DNA from: an uncultured Bacteroidales bacterium
Lineage (GTDB): Bacteria > Bacteroidota > Bacteroidia > Bacteroidales > UBA932
Reading direction: 5' to 3'
DNA: 64,000 nt
Assembly: GCA_900318015.1 (NCBI GenBank)
Contig: ONJB01000001.1
Location: forward strand, 106,272-170,271
Shown one piece after another: positions 55,918-64,000 of the stretch. Position numbers and translations under genes: made by a program. The notes under the pieces were generated by a model. The model made no database searches, was not told the origin of the DNA, and worked only from the letters and a program-made list of their open reading frames with translations. The stretch's first letter is position 1; each line of letters begins with the position of its first letter.

Positions 55918-55982
55918 CAGGCATCGACAACCGCCCTCGCTGTGAAAAACCTCCGGCACGTACAAACCGGAACGACGTTCCG

Positions 55983-56067
55983 CCCCGCCCGGCGGGGGAG
56001 TTTGTCCGAGCCGCAGCTTTTTCAGATCGAACGCACATGCCGGGAGGGAGCATCGCAACCTCCCGGC
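55983..56067 (+). other. Two-hairpin leader before the MoxR gene
   Basis: CCCCGC/GCGGGG (55983-55997) followed by GAGTTTGTCCG, then GCCGGGAGG/CCTCCCGGC (56039-56067), then an A-rich run with AACAACCATC before the ATG at 56102. Same layout as the leaders at 35050, 41648 and 55173. Confidence 0.6.
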
Positions 56068-56101
56068 AGAATGAAATAACAACCATCAAACATCCAATAC
56101 C

Positions 56102-58075
56102 ATGTACTTTTACTTCTTCGAAACGTCCATGCAGGACAGAGGCAGGGGAAAGGGTCCGGAACCGACGCTGCGGGCGCTCCCGAACCAGAAGTTCCCCGAC
56201 GGGACCCCCGTCGACACCTCGATGAACGTCCAGGCCCCCAAGGAGGCCGGGAGCAGCGCCGGCGGAAACCGCCTCGAATACCCTACGGGTACGATCTTCT
56301 GCTCCACCTTCCTCAAGGAGGTGACCTCCCAGAGAACGCCCTTCTACTCCGTGTACAACACCGAGAACGGCGAGTCGCCCGAGAACAAGGACCCGAACTT
56401 CCATCCCGTCTCCGACGATCCCAACTTCAACTACGTCTCCCCGACGCACAAGAGCGTGGAGATGAACGCAGCCTACGTCAACTTCAAGAGCTTCGGCGAC
56501 CAGGGCACGCCCGAGAACGAACCGGCGGCCTCCTCCGCCACGTCCAGCGCCGGCGCCCGCTTCGCGCCCGACATCAACGGCAAAGCACGTCCCGCCATCG
56601 AGGGCTGGAAGCCCGTCTACGAGGACCAGCTGGACACCGAAGGCGAACTCATCGCCACGTGGATGAGAAAGCAGCTCAACGAGAACATGATCCGCAACAT
56701 GGCCAAGCGCCCGAAGATGGACTCCACGTCCCGCCCGATGGTCGCGGAGCTGTACGGCTGCGGCGAAAGCCTCGACACCATCGTCTCCCGCGCCCGCTTC
56801 CAGGCGATCTACAACGAGCAGAAGATGGACCCCGCCGGGCTCGAATCCATCGCGGGCGGTCCCCTCGAGTGGTACCTCAACGAGATCCTCGAAGAACACC
56901 ACAAAGGCAAGGACTGCACCGCCGTCGAACGCGACACGAACAACCCGACCGAGATCGAGGACGCCTCGTTCGTGATCGGCACGGAGCTCAACCGCCAGCT
57001 CGGCACGACCGACCCGACGAACGCCCCGCAGACGCTCGCGGACCTGAAGAAGGCCTTCGAGATGGGCTGGACGCTCGACTACGTCATGGAGCCGCAGGTG
57101 CTCAACGCCCAGGGCGGCATCGCCACGCTCGCCTCCGCGCTCGCCAACGGCATCATCCCCGTACCCCAGAAGGCGGCCTCCGCCTCCGGCACGACGCTCC
57201 TGGACACGCTGACGGCCAACAAGGCCTACCGGCGCCCCACCGCCAAGGACGGCTTCTTCGTGGAGGAGCTCGTATGGAACGTCCTCCTGGTGAACCTCAT
57301 GACCAAGACGAACACCCTCTTGGTCGGCCCTACGGGCTCGGGCAAGACGCAGATCGTCAAGACCCTGTGCGAGCGCACGGGCACCCCGTTCACCATCATC
57401 CCGATGGGCTCCATCACGGACCCGACCGAACAGCTCGTAGGCAAGATGGACCTCACCCCGCTGCCGAACGGCAACGTCGAGACCCGCTACGACTGGGCCG
57501 ACTTCGCCATGGCCATCCAGCGTCCCGGCGTGGTGCTCCTCGACGAGGTAAACCGCGTCCCCCGCAACGGATACAACACCCTGTTCAGCGTCCTGGACAA
57601 GACGCGCCAGCTCCCCGCCTTCGGCGCCAAGGGAACCGACAAGCGCATGATCGACGTCCATCCCGACTGCGTTTTCTTTGCGACGGCGAACATCGGATAC
57701 GCCGGCACCGAGGAGATGGACGAGGCGCTGAAGAACCGCTTCCTCACGATGGAGCTGGACTACCTGCCCCAGAACACCGAGGCGCAGGTGCTCTCCGCCG
57801 TCTGCGGCATCTCCAAGGAGGACGCGACGAACATCGCCATCATCGCCGCGAACATCCGCAAGGCGAGCAAGGCCGGCACCATCGAGCACTGCGTCTCCAC
57901 CCGTGAGACCATCCTGTGCGCGAACTACGTCAAGTGGGGCTTCACCGTAGAGCAGGCCCTGGAGGTCACGTTCCTCCCGAACTTCGAAGGGGGCCTCACC
58001 GAGAAGGACCCGAACTGCGAACGGGGTACGGTGCGCGCGATGATCGCCTCCCGCTTCAGCAACAGCCAGCCCTAA
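56102..58075 (+). CDS. MoxR-type AAA+ ATPase
   Basis: 657 residues. The AAA+ module is in the second half: Walker A LVGPTGSGKTQIV (about 408-420), Walker B GVVLLDEVNRVP (about 474-485) and sensor 1 FFATANIGYAG (about 523), then an arginine-finger-like ALKNRFLTMEL. The first ~390 residues are not recognised and contain a Ser/Ala linker. MoxR ATPases remodel protein partners together with VWA proteins; the VWA gene starts 19 bases later. The pair resembles CobS/CobT-like pairs in phages. The substrate is unknown. Confidence 0.85.
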   Translation: MYFYFFETSMQDRGRGKGPEPTLRALPNQKFPDGTPVDTSMNVQAPKEAGSSAGGNRLEYPTGTIFCSTFLKEVTSQRTPFYSVYNTENGESPENKDPNFHPVSDDPNFNYVSPTHKSVEMNAAYVNFKSFGDQGTPENEPAASSATSSAGARFAPDINGKARPAIEGWKPVYEDQLDTEGELIATWMRKQLNENMIRNMAKRPKMDSTSRPMVAELYGCGESLDTIVSRARFQAIYNEQKMDPAGLESIAGGPLEWYLNEILEEHHKGKDCTAVERDTNNPTEIEDASFVIGTELNRQLGTTDPTNAPQTLADLKKAFEMGWTLDYVMEPQVLNAQGGIATLASALANGIIPVPQKAASASGTTLLDTLTANKAYRRPTAKDGFFVEELVWNVLLVNLMTKTNTLLVGPTGSGKTQIVKTLCERTGTPFTIIPMGSITDPTEQLVGKMDLTPLPNGNVETRYDWADFAMAIQRPGVVLLDEVNRVPRNGYNTLFSVLDKTRQLPAFGAKGTDKRMIDVHPDCVFFATANIGYAGTEEMDEALKNRFLTMELDYLPQNTEAQVLSAVCGISKEDATNIAIIAANIRKASKAGTIEHCVSTRETILCANYVKWGFTVEQALEVTFLPNFEGGLTEKDPNCERGTVRAMIASRFSNSQP

Positions 58076-58093
58076 ACATAACGGACAACCTCT

Positions 58094-60181
58094 ATGGAAC
58101 AGCAGAACAACAACGTCACACAGCCTACCGAGACCCAGGTCAAGGTCCTGATGTCCGACTGGCTCGGCAACCTCCGCATGAAGGACGAGGGGAACTACAC
58201 CCACGCCGGCAAGGGAGGCATCAAGAGGACCAAGCTTTCCGACACCACGGACTTCCTCGTCGGCAACGTCTCGGGCTTGGGTACCCTGGAGCTCCTCAAA
58301 CACGCCCGCGGAGCGGCCTCGCAGGTCGTCAACGCGGTCGTGTCCGAACCGGTGGACGTCTTCATCGGAGGCTCCACCTCCCTCCAGGGGGAGGTCGAGG
58401 GCCGAAAGGTCATCAACCTCGCGACCGACTTCTTCGACGACGGCTCCCTGAAGCCCAAGCAGAAGGTGGCCATCATGCTCGGCCTCGCCTCCCATGAGGC
58501 GGCCCACGCCGTGTACACGGACAGCTCGCTCGCCCCCAAGGAACTCGAGAAGGAGAAGGGCGTGATGAAAGACCTCAAGCACCATATCTGGAACATCATC
58601 GAGGACGAACGGATCGAGTACCTGCTCGGCGACGACCGGCCCGGCTTCGCCGAGACGCTCGGCAGCGCCAAGGAGTACTTCTTCAAGAAGGTGGTCAACG
58701 ACATGCGCACCAACGGCGAGATGCCGACCGAGCCGCTTCCCAAGCTGCTCTCAGCCCTCACCCAGGCTGTCCGCTACCCCTCGGAGATGTCCCGCGACGA
58801 GGTGGTCGAGAACTTCGACCAGCTGGACGAGATCCGCAAGGTCCTCTCCCCGTATCCGCTGACCGCCCAGGGCGCCTGGAAGGCCGCCAACAAGGTCATG
58901 TCCATCGTGCGGCGGATCGCCGAGGAGGAGATCGAGAAGCAGCAGCAGGAGCAGCAGCAACAGGGCGGGGGAGGCGGCGCCTCCCAGCCCCAGCCCGGGC
59001 AGCAGCCCCAGCCCCAGCCGCAAAGCGGCGACCAGGACCAGGACCAGGACAAAGACCAAGACCAGGGAAACCCGAACCAGGGCGGACAGGACCAGCAGAA
59101 GCAGGACCCCTCCTCCGGCAACGGCGGGCAGGGCCCCGAAAAACCCGACCAGAACCAGTCCGGAGATCCCCAGGACGGCGGAAACAAGAAGGACGACCAA
59201 CAGCAGTCCAAGCAGCAGGAGCCGAAGAAGAAGCCCACCGAGAAGGAGATCCGCGAGGCCATCGAGAAGGCCCTCTCCACCGAACAGGGCAAGAACGTGA
59301 TGAAGGCGCTCGAGAAGGACGAGAAGAAATCCGAAGGGAAGAACTCCGCCGTCTCCATCCAGCATGACCCGAACGCCCAGCGGTTCGTCAACGAAGACTC
59401 GGCCGAACGCACCTCCGGCGGTCCCGGCGAGCCGAAGGCCTTCGTCTTCAAGCCCAAGGGCTCGCCCGAGAGCTACAACAAGGCCCTGAAGGCCGTGCGG
59501 AAGTTCATCCCTGCGATGTCCAAGGCGCTCTCCTGCAAGAGCCGGGACAGCCACTACGTGCTCCACGGCCTCCCGTCGGGGAAGCTGAACACGAACAAGC
59601 TCGTCGCCCTCAAAAGCGGGAACACGGCCATCTTCGACAAGAAGGGCAGCGTCACCTGCAGCTCCGCCTCGGTGTGCATGCTCATCGACGAGTCCGGCTC
59701 CATGAGCGGGCTGAAGCTCGAGCGGGCCAGGGAGGCCGCCGTCCTCGTGAACGAGGCCATCGCCCGCATCAAGAACGTCCACTTCTACTGCTACGGCTAC
59801 ACCTCCAGCCGGATAACGGTCTTCTCCGAGAACGGCAAGACGAGCAAGTGGGCCCTCGGGGACACCCAGGCAGTCGCCGGAACCCCCACGGGGTTCGCGA
59901 TGAAGACCGCCGCGCAGCGGGTCCGCCGGTTCACCCACGACCCCGTCCTGATGCTCGTCCTCACCGACGGGGCCTCGGACAACAACGCCCTCGTGGAGCG
60001 GCAGGACAGGCTCCTCGCCAAGGACGGTTTCACCGTCATCGGGGTGGGCATCCAGTGCTCCTACGTACAGTCCTCCTTCCGGGAGAGCGTCACGGTGATG
60101 GACATCTCCACCTTCGCGGTGGAGCTGGGCAAGCTCACCAAGGGCAAGCTGGACAAGATGCTCGTCAGGCACGACGCCTGA
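58094..60181 (+). CDS. VWA-domain protein with HExxH motif (CobT-like)
   Basis: 695 residues. Near residue 134 it has LASHEAAHAVYTD, an HExxH zinc-protease-like motif, followed by an acidic helix with IIEDERIEYLLG. Residues about 280-395 are a Gln/Pro/Asp/Lys-rich linker. The C-terminal VWA domain carries the metal site MLIDESGSMSGLKLERA (D-x-S-x-S at about 530) and VLTDGASDNN. This layout matches CobT-like partners of MoxR ATPases. Retention of HExxH raises the possibility of a peptidase switched on by the ATPase; this is inferred. Confidence 0.8.
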   Translation: MEQQNNNVTQPTETQVKVLMSDWLGNLRMKDEGNYTHAGKGGIKRTKLSDTTDFLVGNVSGLGTLELLKHARGAASQVVNAVVSEPVDVFIGGSTSLQGEVEGRKVINLATDFFDDGSLKPKQKVAIMLGLASHEAAHAVYTDSSLAPKELEKEKGVMKDLKHHIWNIIEDERIEYLLGDDRPGFAETLGSAKEYFFKKVVNDMRTNGEMPTEPLPKLLSALTQAVRYPSEMSRDEVVENFDQLDEIRKVLSPYPLTAQGAWKAANKVMSIVRRIAEEEIEKQQQEQQQQGGGGGASQPQPGQQPQPQPQSGDQDQDQDKDQDQGNPNQGGQDQQKQDPSSGNGGQGPEKPDQNQSGDPQDGGNKKDDQQQSKQQEPKKKPTEKEIREAIEKALSTEQGKNVMKALEKDEKKSEGKNSAVSIQHDPNAQRFVNEDSAERTSGGPGEPKAFVFKPKGSPESYNKALKAVRKFIPAMSKALSCKSRDSHYVLHGLPSGKLNTNKLVALKSGNTAIFDKKGSVTCSSASVCMLIDESGSMSGLKLERAREAAVLVNEAIARIKNVHFYCYGYTSSRITVFSENGKTSKWALGDTQAVAGTPTGFAMKTAAQRVRRFTHDPVLMLVLTDGASDNNALVERQDRLLAKDGFTVIGVGIQCSYVQSSFRESVTVMDISTFAVELGKLTKGKLDKMLVRHDA

Positions 60182-60239
60182 CGGGCTCTCCCGTCCGGAA
60201 TCCAAGAAAGAAAGAACAGAACACAAACAACACGACACC

Positions 60240-61160
60240 ATGAACAAGTCCAACTACAAAGGCGAGAAGCCGTTCGACATCTATGAGGCCGTCACCCGCC
60301 AGATCCTCCGCAACATGAGCGCCGGCAACATCCCCTGGCGCCAGACCTGGACCGCCCGGAAGGGCGAACGCCCGCCGTTCTCGAACTACTTCACCGGGAA
60401 GGGCTACTCCCTGCTGAACACCCTCCTGCTCGGCACCCCCGGCCAGTACGCCACCTGGAACCAGATCAAGGACGCCAAGGGCAACCTCGTCAAGGGCTCC
60501 AAGGGGCACATGATCACCAAGTGGGTGGAGTACATCCCCAAGAAATACAAGGAGGAAGCCGAACGCCTGGAGAAAGAGGGCAAGGACATCTCCCACCTGA
60601 AGGCGTGGGTCCTCAAGAAGTACACCGTCTTCAACATCAACGACGTCGAGGGGCTGAAGCCCCGCGAGGAGGAGCAGAAACCCGCGATGCAGCGGGCGGA
60701 GGACCCGACCGACGTGGCGGAGCTCGTCATCGACGACTACACCATCAACGAGAGCGTCACCGTGGACAAGTCCGACGCCCTGTCCCCCCGCTACGACGCG
60801 CTCACCGACACGGTGTCCGTCCCCACGAAGGAGGCGTTCACCTTCGAGGAAGACTTCTACGCCTCCCTGTTCGAGCAGCTCGTCCATTCGACGGCCGCCG
60901 AGGGACGGTGCTCCCGTCCCGCCGAGCTGAAGAAGATGACCGAGGGCGAGGTGTCCGTGAAGGAGGAGCTCATCGCCGAGATCGGATCCTCGATGATCCT
61001 CACCGCCGCCGGCATGAAGCGCAAGGAGACGCACGAGCAGATCAGCGCCGTCTGCCAGAAGTGGGTCCGGGAGATGAACAACGACTTCCGCCTCATCGTC
61101 GACGCCAGCCGTGGCGCGGAGAAAGCCGCGAAGCTCATCCTCGGCAACTTCGCCGAGTGA
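60240..61160 (+). CDS. ArdC-like antirestriction protein with altered metal site
   Basis: 306 residues. The N-terminal ArdC domain is clear: DIYEAVTRQILRNMSAGNIP and WRQTW, FSNYFTGKGYSLLNTLLL, YATWNQIKDAKGNLVKGSKG and HMITKWVEY; it binds single-stranded DNA. The C-terminal zincin-like domain is recognisable (FYASLFEQLVHSTAAEG, then VKEELIAEIGSSMIL), but the usual HELVH is EQLVH: the first His and the Glu are both replaced. A protease role is therefore unlikely. ArdC proteins protect incoming plasmid DNA from restriction. It follows the MoxR/VWA pair closely. Confidence 0.8.
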   Translation: MNKSNYKGEKPFDIYEAVTRQILRNMSAGNIPWRQTWTARKGERPPFSNYFTGKGYSLLNTLLLGTPGQYATWNQIKDAKGNLVKGSKGHMITKWVEYIPKKYKEEAERLEKEGKDISHLKAWVLKKYTVFNINDVEGLKPREEEQKPAMQRAEDPTDVAELVIDDYTINESVTVDKSDALSPRYDALTDTVSVPTKEAFTFEEDFYASLFEQLVHSTAAEGRCSRPAELKKMTEGEVSVKEELIAEIGSSMILTAAGMKRKETHEQISAVCQKWVREMNNDFRLIVDASRGAEKAAKLILGNFAE

Positions 61161-61252
61161 GCGGCTGCAGATTGTCAGGCCAAACATTAAAATTTGTTCC
61201 GCGACAATCAAAAGAAATCATTGTAGTAAAGAGAAATTCAGCAAAATAAAAC

Positions 61253-61260
61253 TATATTTG
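61253..61260 (+). promoter_or_regulatory. -7 box with leaderless start for the UvrD gene
   Basis: TATATTTG sits four bases before the ATG (61265). No good -33 was found. The AT-rich gap 61161-61264 differs from the flanking genes and probably holds the promoter. Confidence 0.55.
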
Positions 61261-61264
61261 CAAT

Positions 61265-63322
61265 ATGACCGACACGGCCCATACCATCGCTCCCATGCTC
61301 GAAAGGTTCAACCCTGCGCAGCGGGAGGCGGCAACCACGACGCTCGGCCCGATGCTCGTCAACGCGGGCGCCGGAAGCGGCAAGACCAGCGTCCTCACGG
61401 TCCGGATCGCCAACCTGCTGTCGCAGGGCGTCCCGCCCGAGAGGATCCTCGCGCTCACCTTCACGAAGAAGGCGGCCGACGAGATGCGCTCGCGCATCAT
61501 CGCCCTCCAGGGCGACACCGCCCGGAGGATCTGCATGGGCACGTTCCACTCGGTGTTCATCCGTTTCCTCCGCCCGTTCGCCCAGCGGATCAACTACCCG
61601 GCGAACTTCACCGTCCTGGACGAGGACGACTCTCTGGCCACGCTGAAGCGCTGCATCCGCGAGATCGTGACGGACCGCCGTCCCCCGAAGGAGCAGTGGT
61701 CCAAGCAGGACGTGCTCCGCTACAAGGAGGAGGACTCCGCCTACAAGGCCAAGACGATCCAGTCCATCATCTCCCGCTGCAAGAACGACCTCGTGACGGC
61801 CGACGCCTACGCGGCCGACCCCGAGCAGCAGCGCCGCGACACCCGGGCCGGACGGCCCCTGACGGGCCGCATCTTCGTCGCCTACCGCAACGCCTGCCAC
61901 CGCATGGCCATGATGGACTTCGACGACATCCTCCTGTACACCGACATGCTCCTGGCGAACAACCCCGACGTGCTCGGGATGATCTCCGGCAGCTTCGACT
62001 ACATCCTCGTGGACGAGTACCAGGACACGAACGTCGCCCAGTACACCATCCTGCAGCGGCTCACCTGGCTGAACAAGAACATCTGCGTGGTGGGCGACGA
62101 CTCCCAGTCCATCTACGCCTTCCGGGGCGCAAGGATCGAGAACATCATCCGATTCGAGAAAGACTATCCCGGCTGCCGCGTGGTGAAACTGGAGCAGAAC
62201 TACCGCTCGACCAAGAACATCGTCACGGCGGCGAACAACCTCATCTCGCACAACGCAAACCGACTCGAGAAAGAGTGCTTCAGCGGTTCGGAGAAGGGAG
62301 GCGGCATCATCCTGAAGGCCGCAGACACGGAGAAGGACGAAGCCCGCTTCGTAGCCGACACCATCCAGTCGAAGATGCGCGAAGGCGGCCGCCAGTACAA
62401 GGACTTCGCCGTCCTCTACCGGACCAACGCGCAGTCCCGCGCCATCGAGGACGCCCTGGTGAAGGCGCGCATCCCCTACACGATCTACTCCGGGACCTCT
62501 TTCTTCGGCCGCCTGGAGGTGAAGGACCTCATGGCCTACTTCAAGCTCGCCGTGAACCCCAACGACAACGAGTCGTTCGCCCGCGTGGCCAACAAGCCGA
62601 CGAGGGGCTTCGGCGACGCCGCGATGCGCCGCCTCTTCGAGGTGGCCTCCGCCTGGGGCGTGTCCCTGTGGCAGGCCGCCACCAGCCCCCAGATCCAGCT
62701 CTGCGGGTTCTCGCAGAGGACGCTCGCGGGACTGATGAACTTCGTCGAGAACATCTCCGAGTGCATGGACCTCGCCGCCCGCGTCCCCGCCCACGAGGCC
62801 GCCACGCGGATCAGCGACGCCACGGGCTTCTACGAGGCCTACGAGCGCGACGCCGACGAGGAGTCGAAGAAACGGGCGGACAACCTCCGGGAGCTCGTGG
62901 ACTCCGTACGCTCCTACGAGGAGGACTGCGAGGCCCGGAACCGCGACCTGCCTGCGGAGCAGCAGGAGAAGCCGACGCTCGCCGGCTACCTCCAGAACAC
63001 CATGCTCCTCTCCAACGCCGACAACGAGGAGGCGGGGGAGGACAAGGTGTCCCTGATGACCGTCCACTGCGCCAAGGGGCTCGAGTACGACACGGTGTTC
63101 GTCACCGGCATGGAGAAGGGCCTGTTCCCGCTCCAGTTCGAAGGCGACGACTTCGAGGAGGAGGAGGAACGCCGGCTGTTCTACGTCGCGATGACCCGCG
63201 CCAAGCGGGAGCTGCTCCTGACCCGTGCCGTGTCCCGCCTCAAGTTCGGAAAGCGCAAGGAGGCGAAGCCCTCCAAGTTCCTCAAGGAGTTCCGGACGAG
63301 GGAGCAGGTAAAAGAAGAATAA
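61265..63322 (+). CDS. UvrD/PcrA-family superfamily 1 helicase
   Basis: 685 residues. Motif I NAGAGSGKTSV (about 31-41), motif Ia LTFTKKAADEM, motif II VDEYQDT (about 247-253), motif III VGDDSQSIYAFRGA, motif IV NYRSTKNI, motif V TVHCAKGLEYDTVFV (about 598-612) and motif VI MTRAKRELLLT are all present, so it is likely active. Length fits UvrD/PcrA/Rep. It unwinds DNA during repair, and PcrA-type helicases support plasmid replication. It probably serves this replicon. Confidence 0.93.
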   Translation: MTDTAHTIAPMLERFNPAQREAATTTLGPMLVNAGAGSGKTSVLTVRIANLLSQGVPPERILALTFTKKAADEMRSRIIALQGDTARRICMGTFHSVFIRFLRPFAQRINYPANFTVLDEDDSLATLKRCIREIVTDRRPPKEQWSKQDVLRYKEEDSAYKAKTIQSIISRCKNDLVTADAYAADPEQQRRDTRAGRPLTGRIFVAYRNACHRMAMMDFDDILLYTDMLLANNPDVLGMISGSFDYILVDEYQDTNVAQYTILQRLTWLNKNICVVGDDSQSIYAFRGARIENIIRFEKDYPGCRVVKLEQNYRSTKNIVTAANNLISHNANRLEKECFSGSEKGGGIILKAADTEKDEARFVADTIQSKMREGGRQYKDFAVLYRTNAQSRAIEDALVKARIPYTIYSGTSFFGRLEVKDLMAYFKLAVNPNDNESFARVANKPTRGFGDAAMRRLFEVASAWGVSLWQAATSPQIQLCGFSQRTLAGLMNFVENISECMDLAARVPAHEAATRISDATGFYEAYERDADEESKKRADNLRELVDSVRSYEEDCEARNRDLPAEQQEKPTLAGYLQNTMLLSNADNEEAGEDKVSLMTVHCAKGLEYDTVFVTGMEKGLFPLQFEGDDFEEEEERRLFYVAMTRAKRELLLTRAVSRLKFGKRKEAKPSKFLKEFRTREQVKEE

Positions 63323-63348
63323 AAGTCAACCCATAAACACATCAAACC

Positions 63349-63516
63349 ATGGAAGAAACCAAGAAAGCGCTGCTCGAAGCAGCCCAAACCATCGTCAACG
63401 ACATCGACAAGCCCGGCAAGGCCCCGGCCCGCCGCGTCCGCAAGGCAACCCTCACGATCGCCAAGGTCGGCAAGGGATACCGCAAGATGTCCCTCGCTGC
63501 CGAGAAGGAGCAGTAA
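63349..63516 (+). CDS. Small basic protein
   Basis: 55 residues (MEETKKALLEAAQTIVND), basic in the second half (KAPARRVRKATLTIAKVGKG), possibly DNA-binding. It follows the helicase by 26 bases and has a start with AAACCATG. It resembles small histone-like or phage DNA-coating proteins in charge only. Confidence 0.58.
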   Translation: MEETKKALLEAAQTIVNDIDKPGKAPARRVRKATLTIAKVGKGYRKMSLAAEKEQ

Positions 63517-63528
63517 CTGTCCGAAACG

Positions 63529-63557
63529 CCGGGAGCGCGGAATCCCTGTGCTCCCGG
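63529..63557 (+). terminator. Hairpin after the small basic gene
   Basis: CCGGGAGC and GCTCCCGG pair perfectly; AAAAAAG follows on the plus strand rather than Ts. It may act as a terminator for minus-strand transcripts or as a leader for the gene at 63607. Confidence 0.45.
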
Positions 63558-63606
63558 AAAAAAGACGTCCTGAATGAAACTTTATCCGGAATAAACCGTA
63601 TTTACC

Positions 63607-64000
63607 ATGGCCATAAGAAAACGGACGGCAAGAGACCCCTTCCTCGACAGGGAGAGCGCGATCAAGGCTCTCCAGGACTTCATGGACGGAACCCGGGTGA
63701 CCCGCAAGGGGATGTACCTCCTTCAGGTCATTAACTCATACGTACAAGATGGAAAAAGAATATTTGAACGAATCCCACAAGAGGTATTCTCAGGCCTGCC
63801 AGGAGGAAGTCGCCGAAATGTCCAGGCGGCCGCTCTCTGCAGAGCTCAAGGAACGGCAGATGCGCCGCAACCGGGAGAACTCCTCGAATCCGGCTACACA
63901 AGAGAACAGGAAGTAATCGGCCTCTGGGCCGAGAGGGACGGCTGCTGGAGCGACACCCCCGAAGAAGACCAGACACGGAAGGGCTGCCTCCACCGGGCCG
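63607..64000 (+). CDS. Unknown protein, open to the window end
   Basis: The frame from the ATG at 63607 (MAIRKRTARDPFLDRESAIK) is open to the edge. GC-rich third positions hold up to about 63745, then fall, while the other frame (63749-63916) becomes more protein-like. So the true gene may end by a frameshift, or the second frame may be the real one there. After 63916 this frame again has good third positions. Partial and uncertain. Confidence 0.35.
   Translation, partial: MAIRKRTARDPFLDRESAIKALQDFMDGTRVTRKGMYLLQVINSYVQDGKRIFERIPQEVFSGLPGGSRRNVQAAALCRAQGTADAPQPGELLESGYTREQEVIGLWAERDGCWSDTPEEDQTRKGCLHRA
63749..63916 (+). CDS. Small unknown protein, alternative frame
   Basis: 55 residues (MEKEYLNESHKRYSQACQEE), highly charged and helical. 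Third-position GC is higher than in the overlapping frame, which favours it as a gene. It overlaps the larger frame at 63607. Either these are overlapping genes or a frameshift joins them; the window ends too soon to decide. Confidence 0.45.
   Translation: MEKEYLNESHKRYSQACQEEVAEMSRRPLSAELKERQMRRNRENSSNPATQENRK

Noticed and set aside
55856-58585. Minus-strand open frame of about 900 codons opposite the MoxR gene
   Set aside because: Spans two clear plus-strand genes and has the low-complexity Val/Gly/Arg composition of an antisense frame.
61238-63067. Minus-strand open frame of about 600 codons opposite UvrD
   Set aside because: Antisense to a helicase with all seven motifs; no recognisable protein features.

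Overview
This window looks like part of a large plasmid, or a phage-plasmid-like replicon, of a GC-rich Bacteroidales bacterium. Several signs point to this phylum. There is a fimbrillin (FimA/Mfa1) surface-fibre operon. Many secreted proteins have Bacteroidales-type lipoprotein signals. There are TraO-like, DUF3575-like and DUF3868-like envelope proteins. Promoters have the Bacteroidetes form (TTTG, about 19 bases, then TAnnTTTG). The plasmid call rests on a Rep_3/RepB-type initiator gene (33112-34389, minus) with iteron repeats directly upstream (34432-34557). No tRNA, rRNA, phage structural gene or CRISPR array was seen. Both window edges cut through coding sequence.

Layout. (1) 1-10436, minus strand: a fimbrial operon running from a DUF3575-like beta-barrel and an OmpA-like lipoprotein into five fimbrillin-like lipoproteins, a FimB/Mfa2-type anchor and a repeat-containing tip protein cut by the left edge. 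(2) 10858-20238, plus: an SSB-like protein with a long Q/P/G/Y tail, a RecB/YqaJ-like nuclease, a GNAT acetyltransferase, a TrpF-like barrel, a MmcB-like PD-(D/E)XK protein and many small tightly packed unknown genes. (3) 20426-26536, plus: a recombination and modification block (ERF annealase, Gp157-like protein, repeat-bearing cytosine-5 methyltransferase, AlbA_2/Schlafen-domain protein). (4) 26620-30588, minus: two double-OB-fold-like proteins and a TraO-like/DUF3868-like envelope pair. (5) 30745-35172: a helicase, the Rep gene and the origin region. (6) 35173-51144, plus: mainly small unknown genes, with an SSB, a degenerate ComM/YifB protein, a Panacea-like protein, a TlpA-like lipoprotein and a radical SAM enzyme. 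(7) 51155-52265: a toxin-antitoxin pair enclosed by terminal inverted repeats and an 8-bp target duplication. (8) 52433-54972, minus: an autoregulated-looking restriction-modification-like operon (RHH protein, EcoRI-family adenine methyltransferase, DUF262-HNH nuclease). (9) 55300-64000, plus: a MoxR ATPase/VWA pair, an ArdC-like protein with an altered metal site, a UvrD helicase and small genes.

How the parts may work together. Regions 2, 3, 5 and the UvrD gene supply DNA replication, annealing and repair functions. The methyltransferases, the ArdC-like protein, the DUF262-HNH protein and the toxin-antitoxin element look like host-conflict and maintenance functions. The fimbrial and beta-barrel genes would alter the cell surface of the host. 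Several plus-strand operons begin with a two-hairpin, GC-rich leader followed by an A-rich stretch ending in ACCATG or similar. At least three of these leaders share recognisable sequence, suggesting a repeated control element of this replicon.
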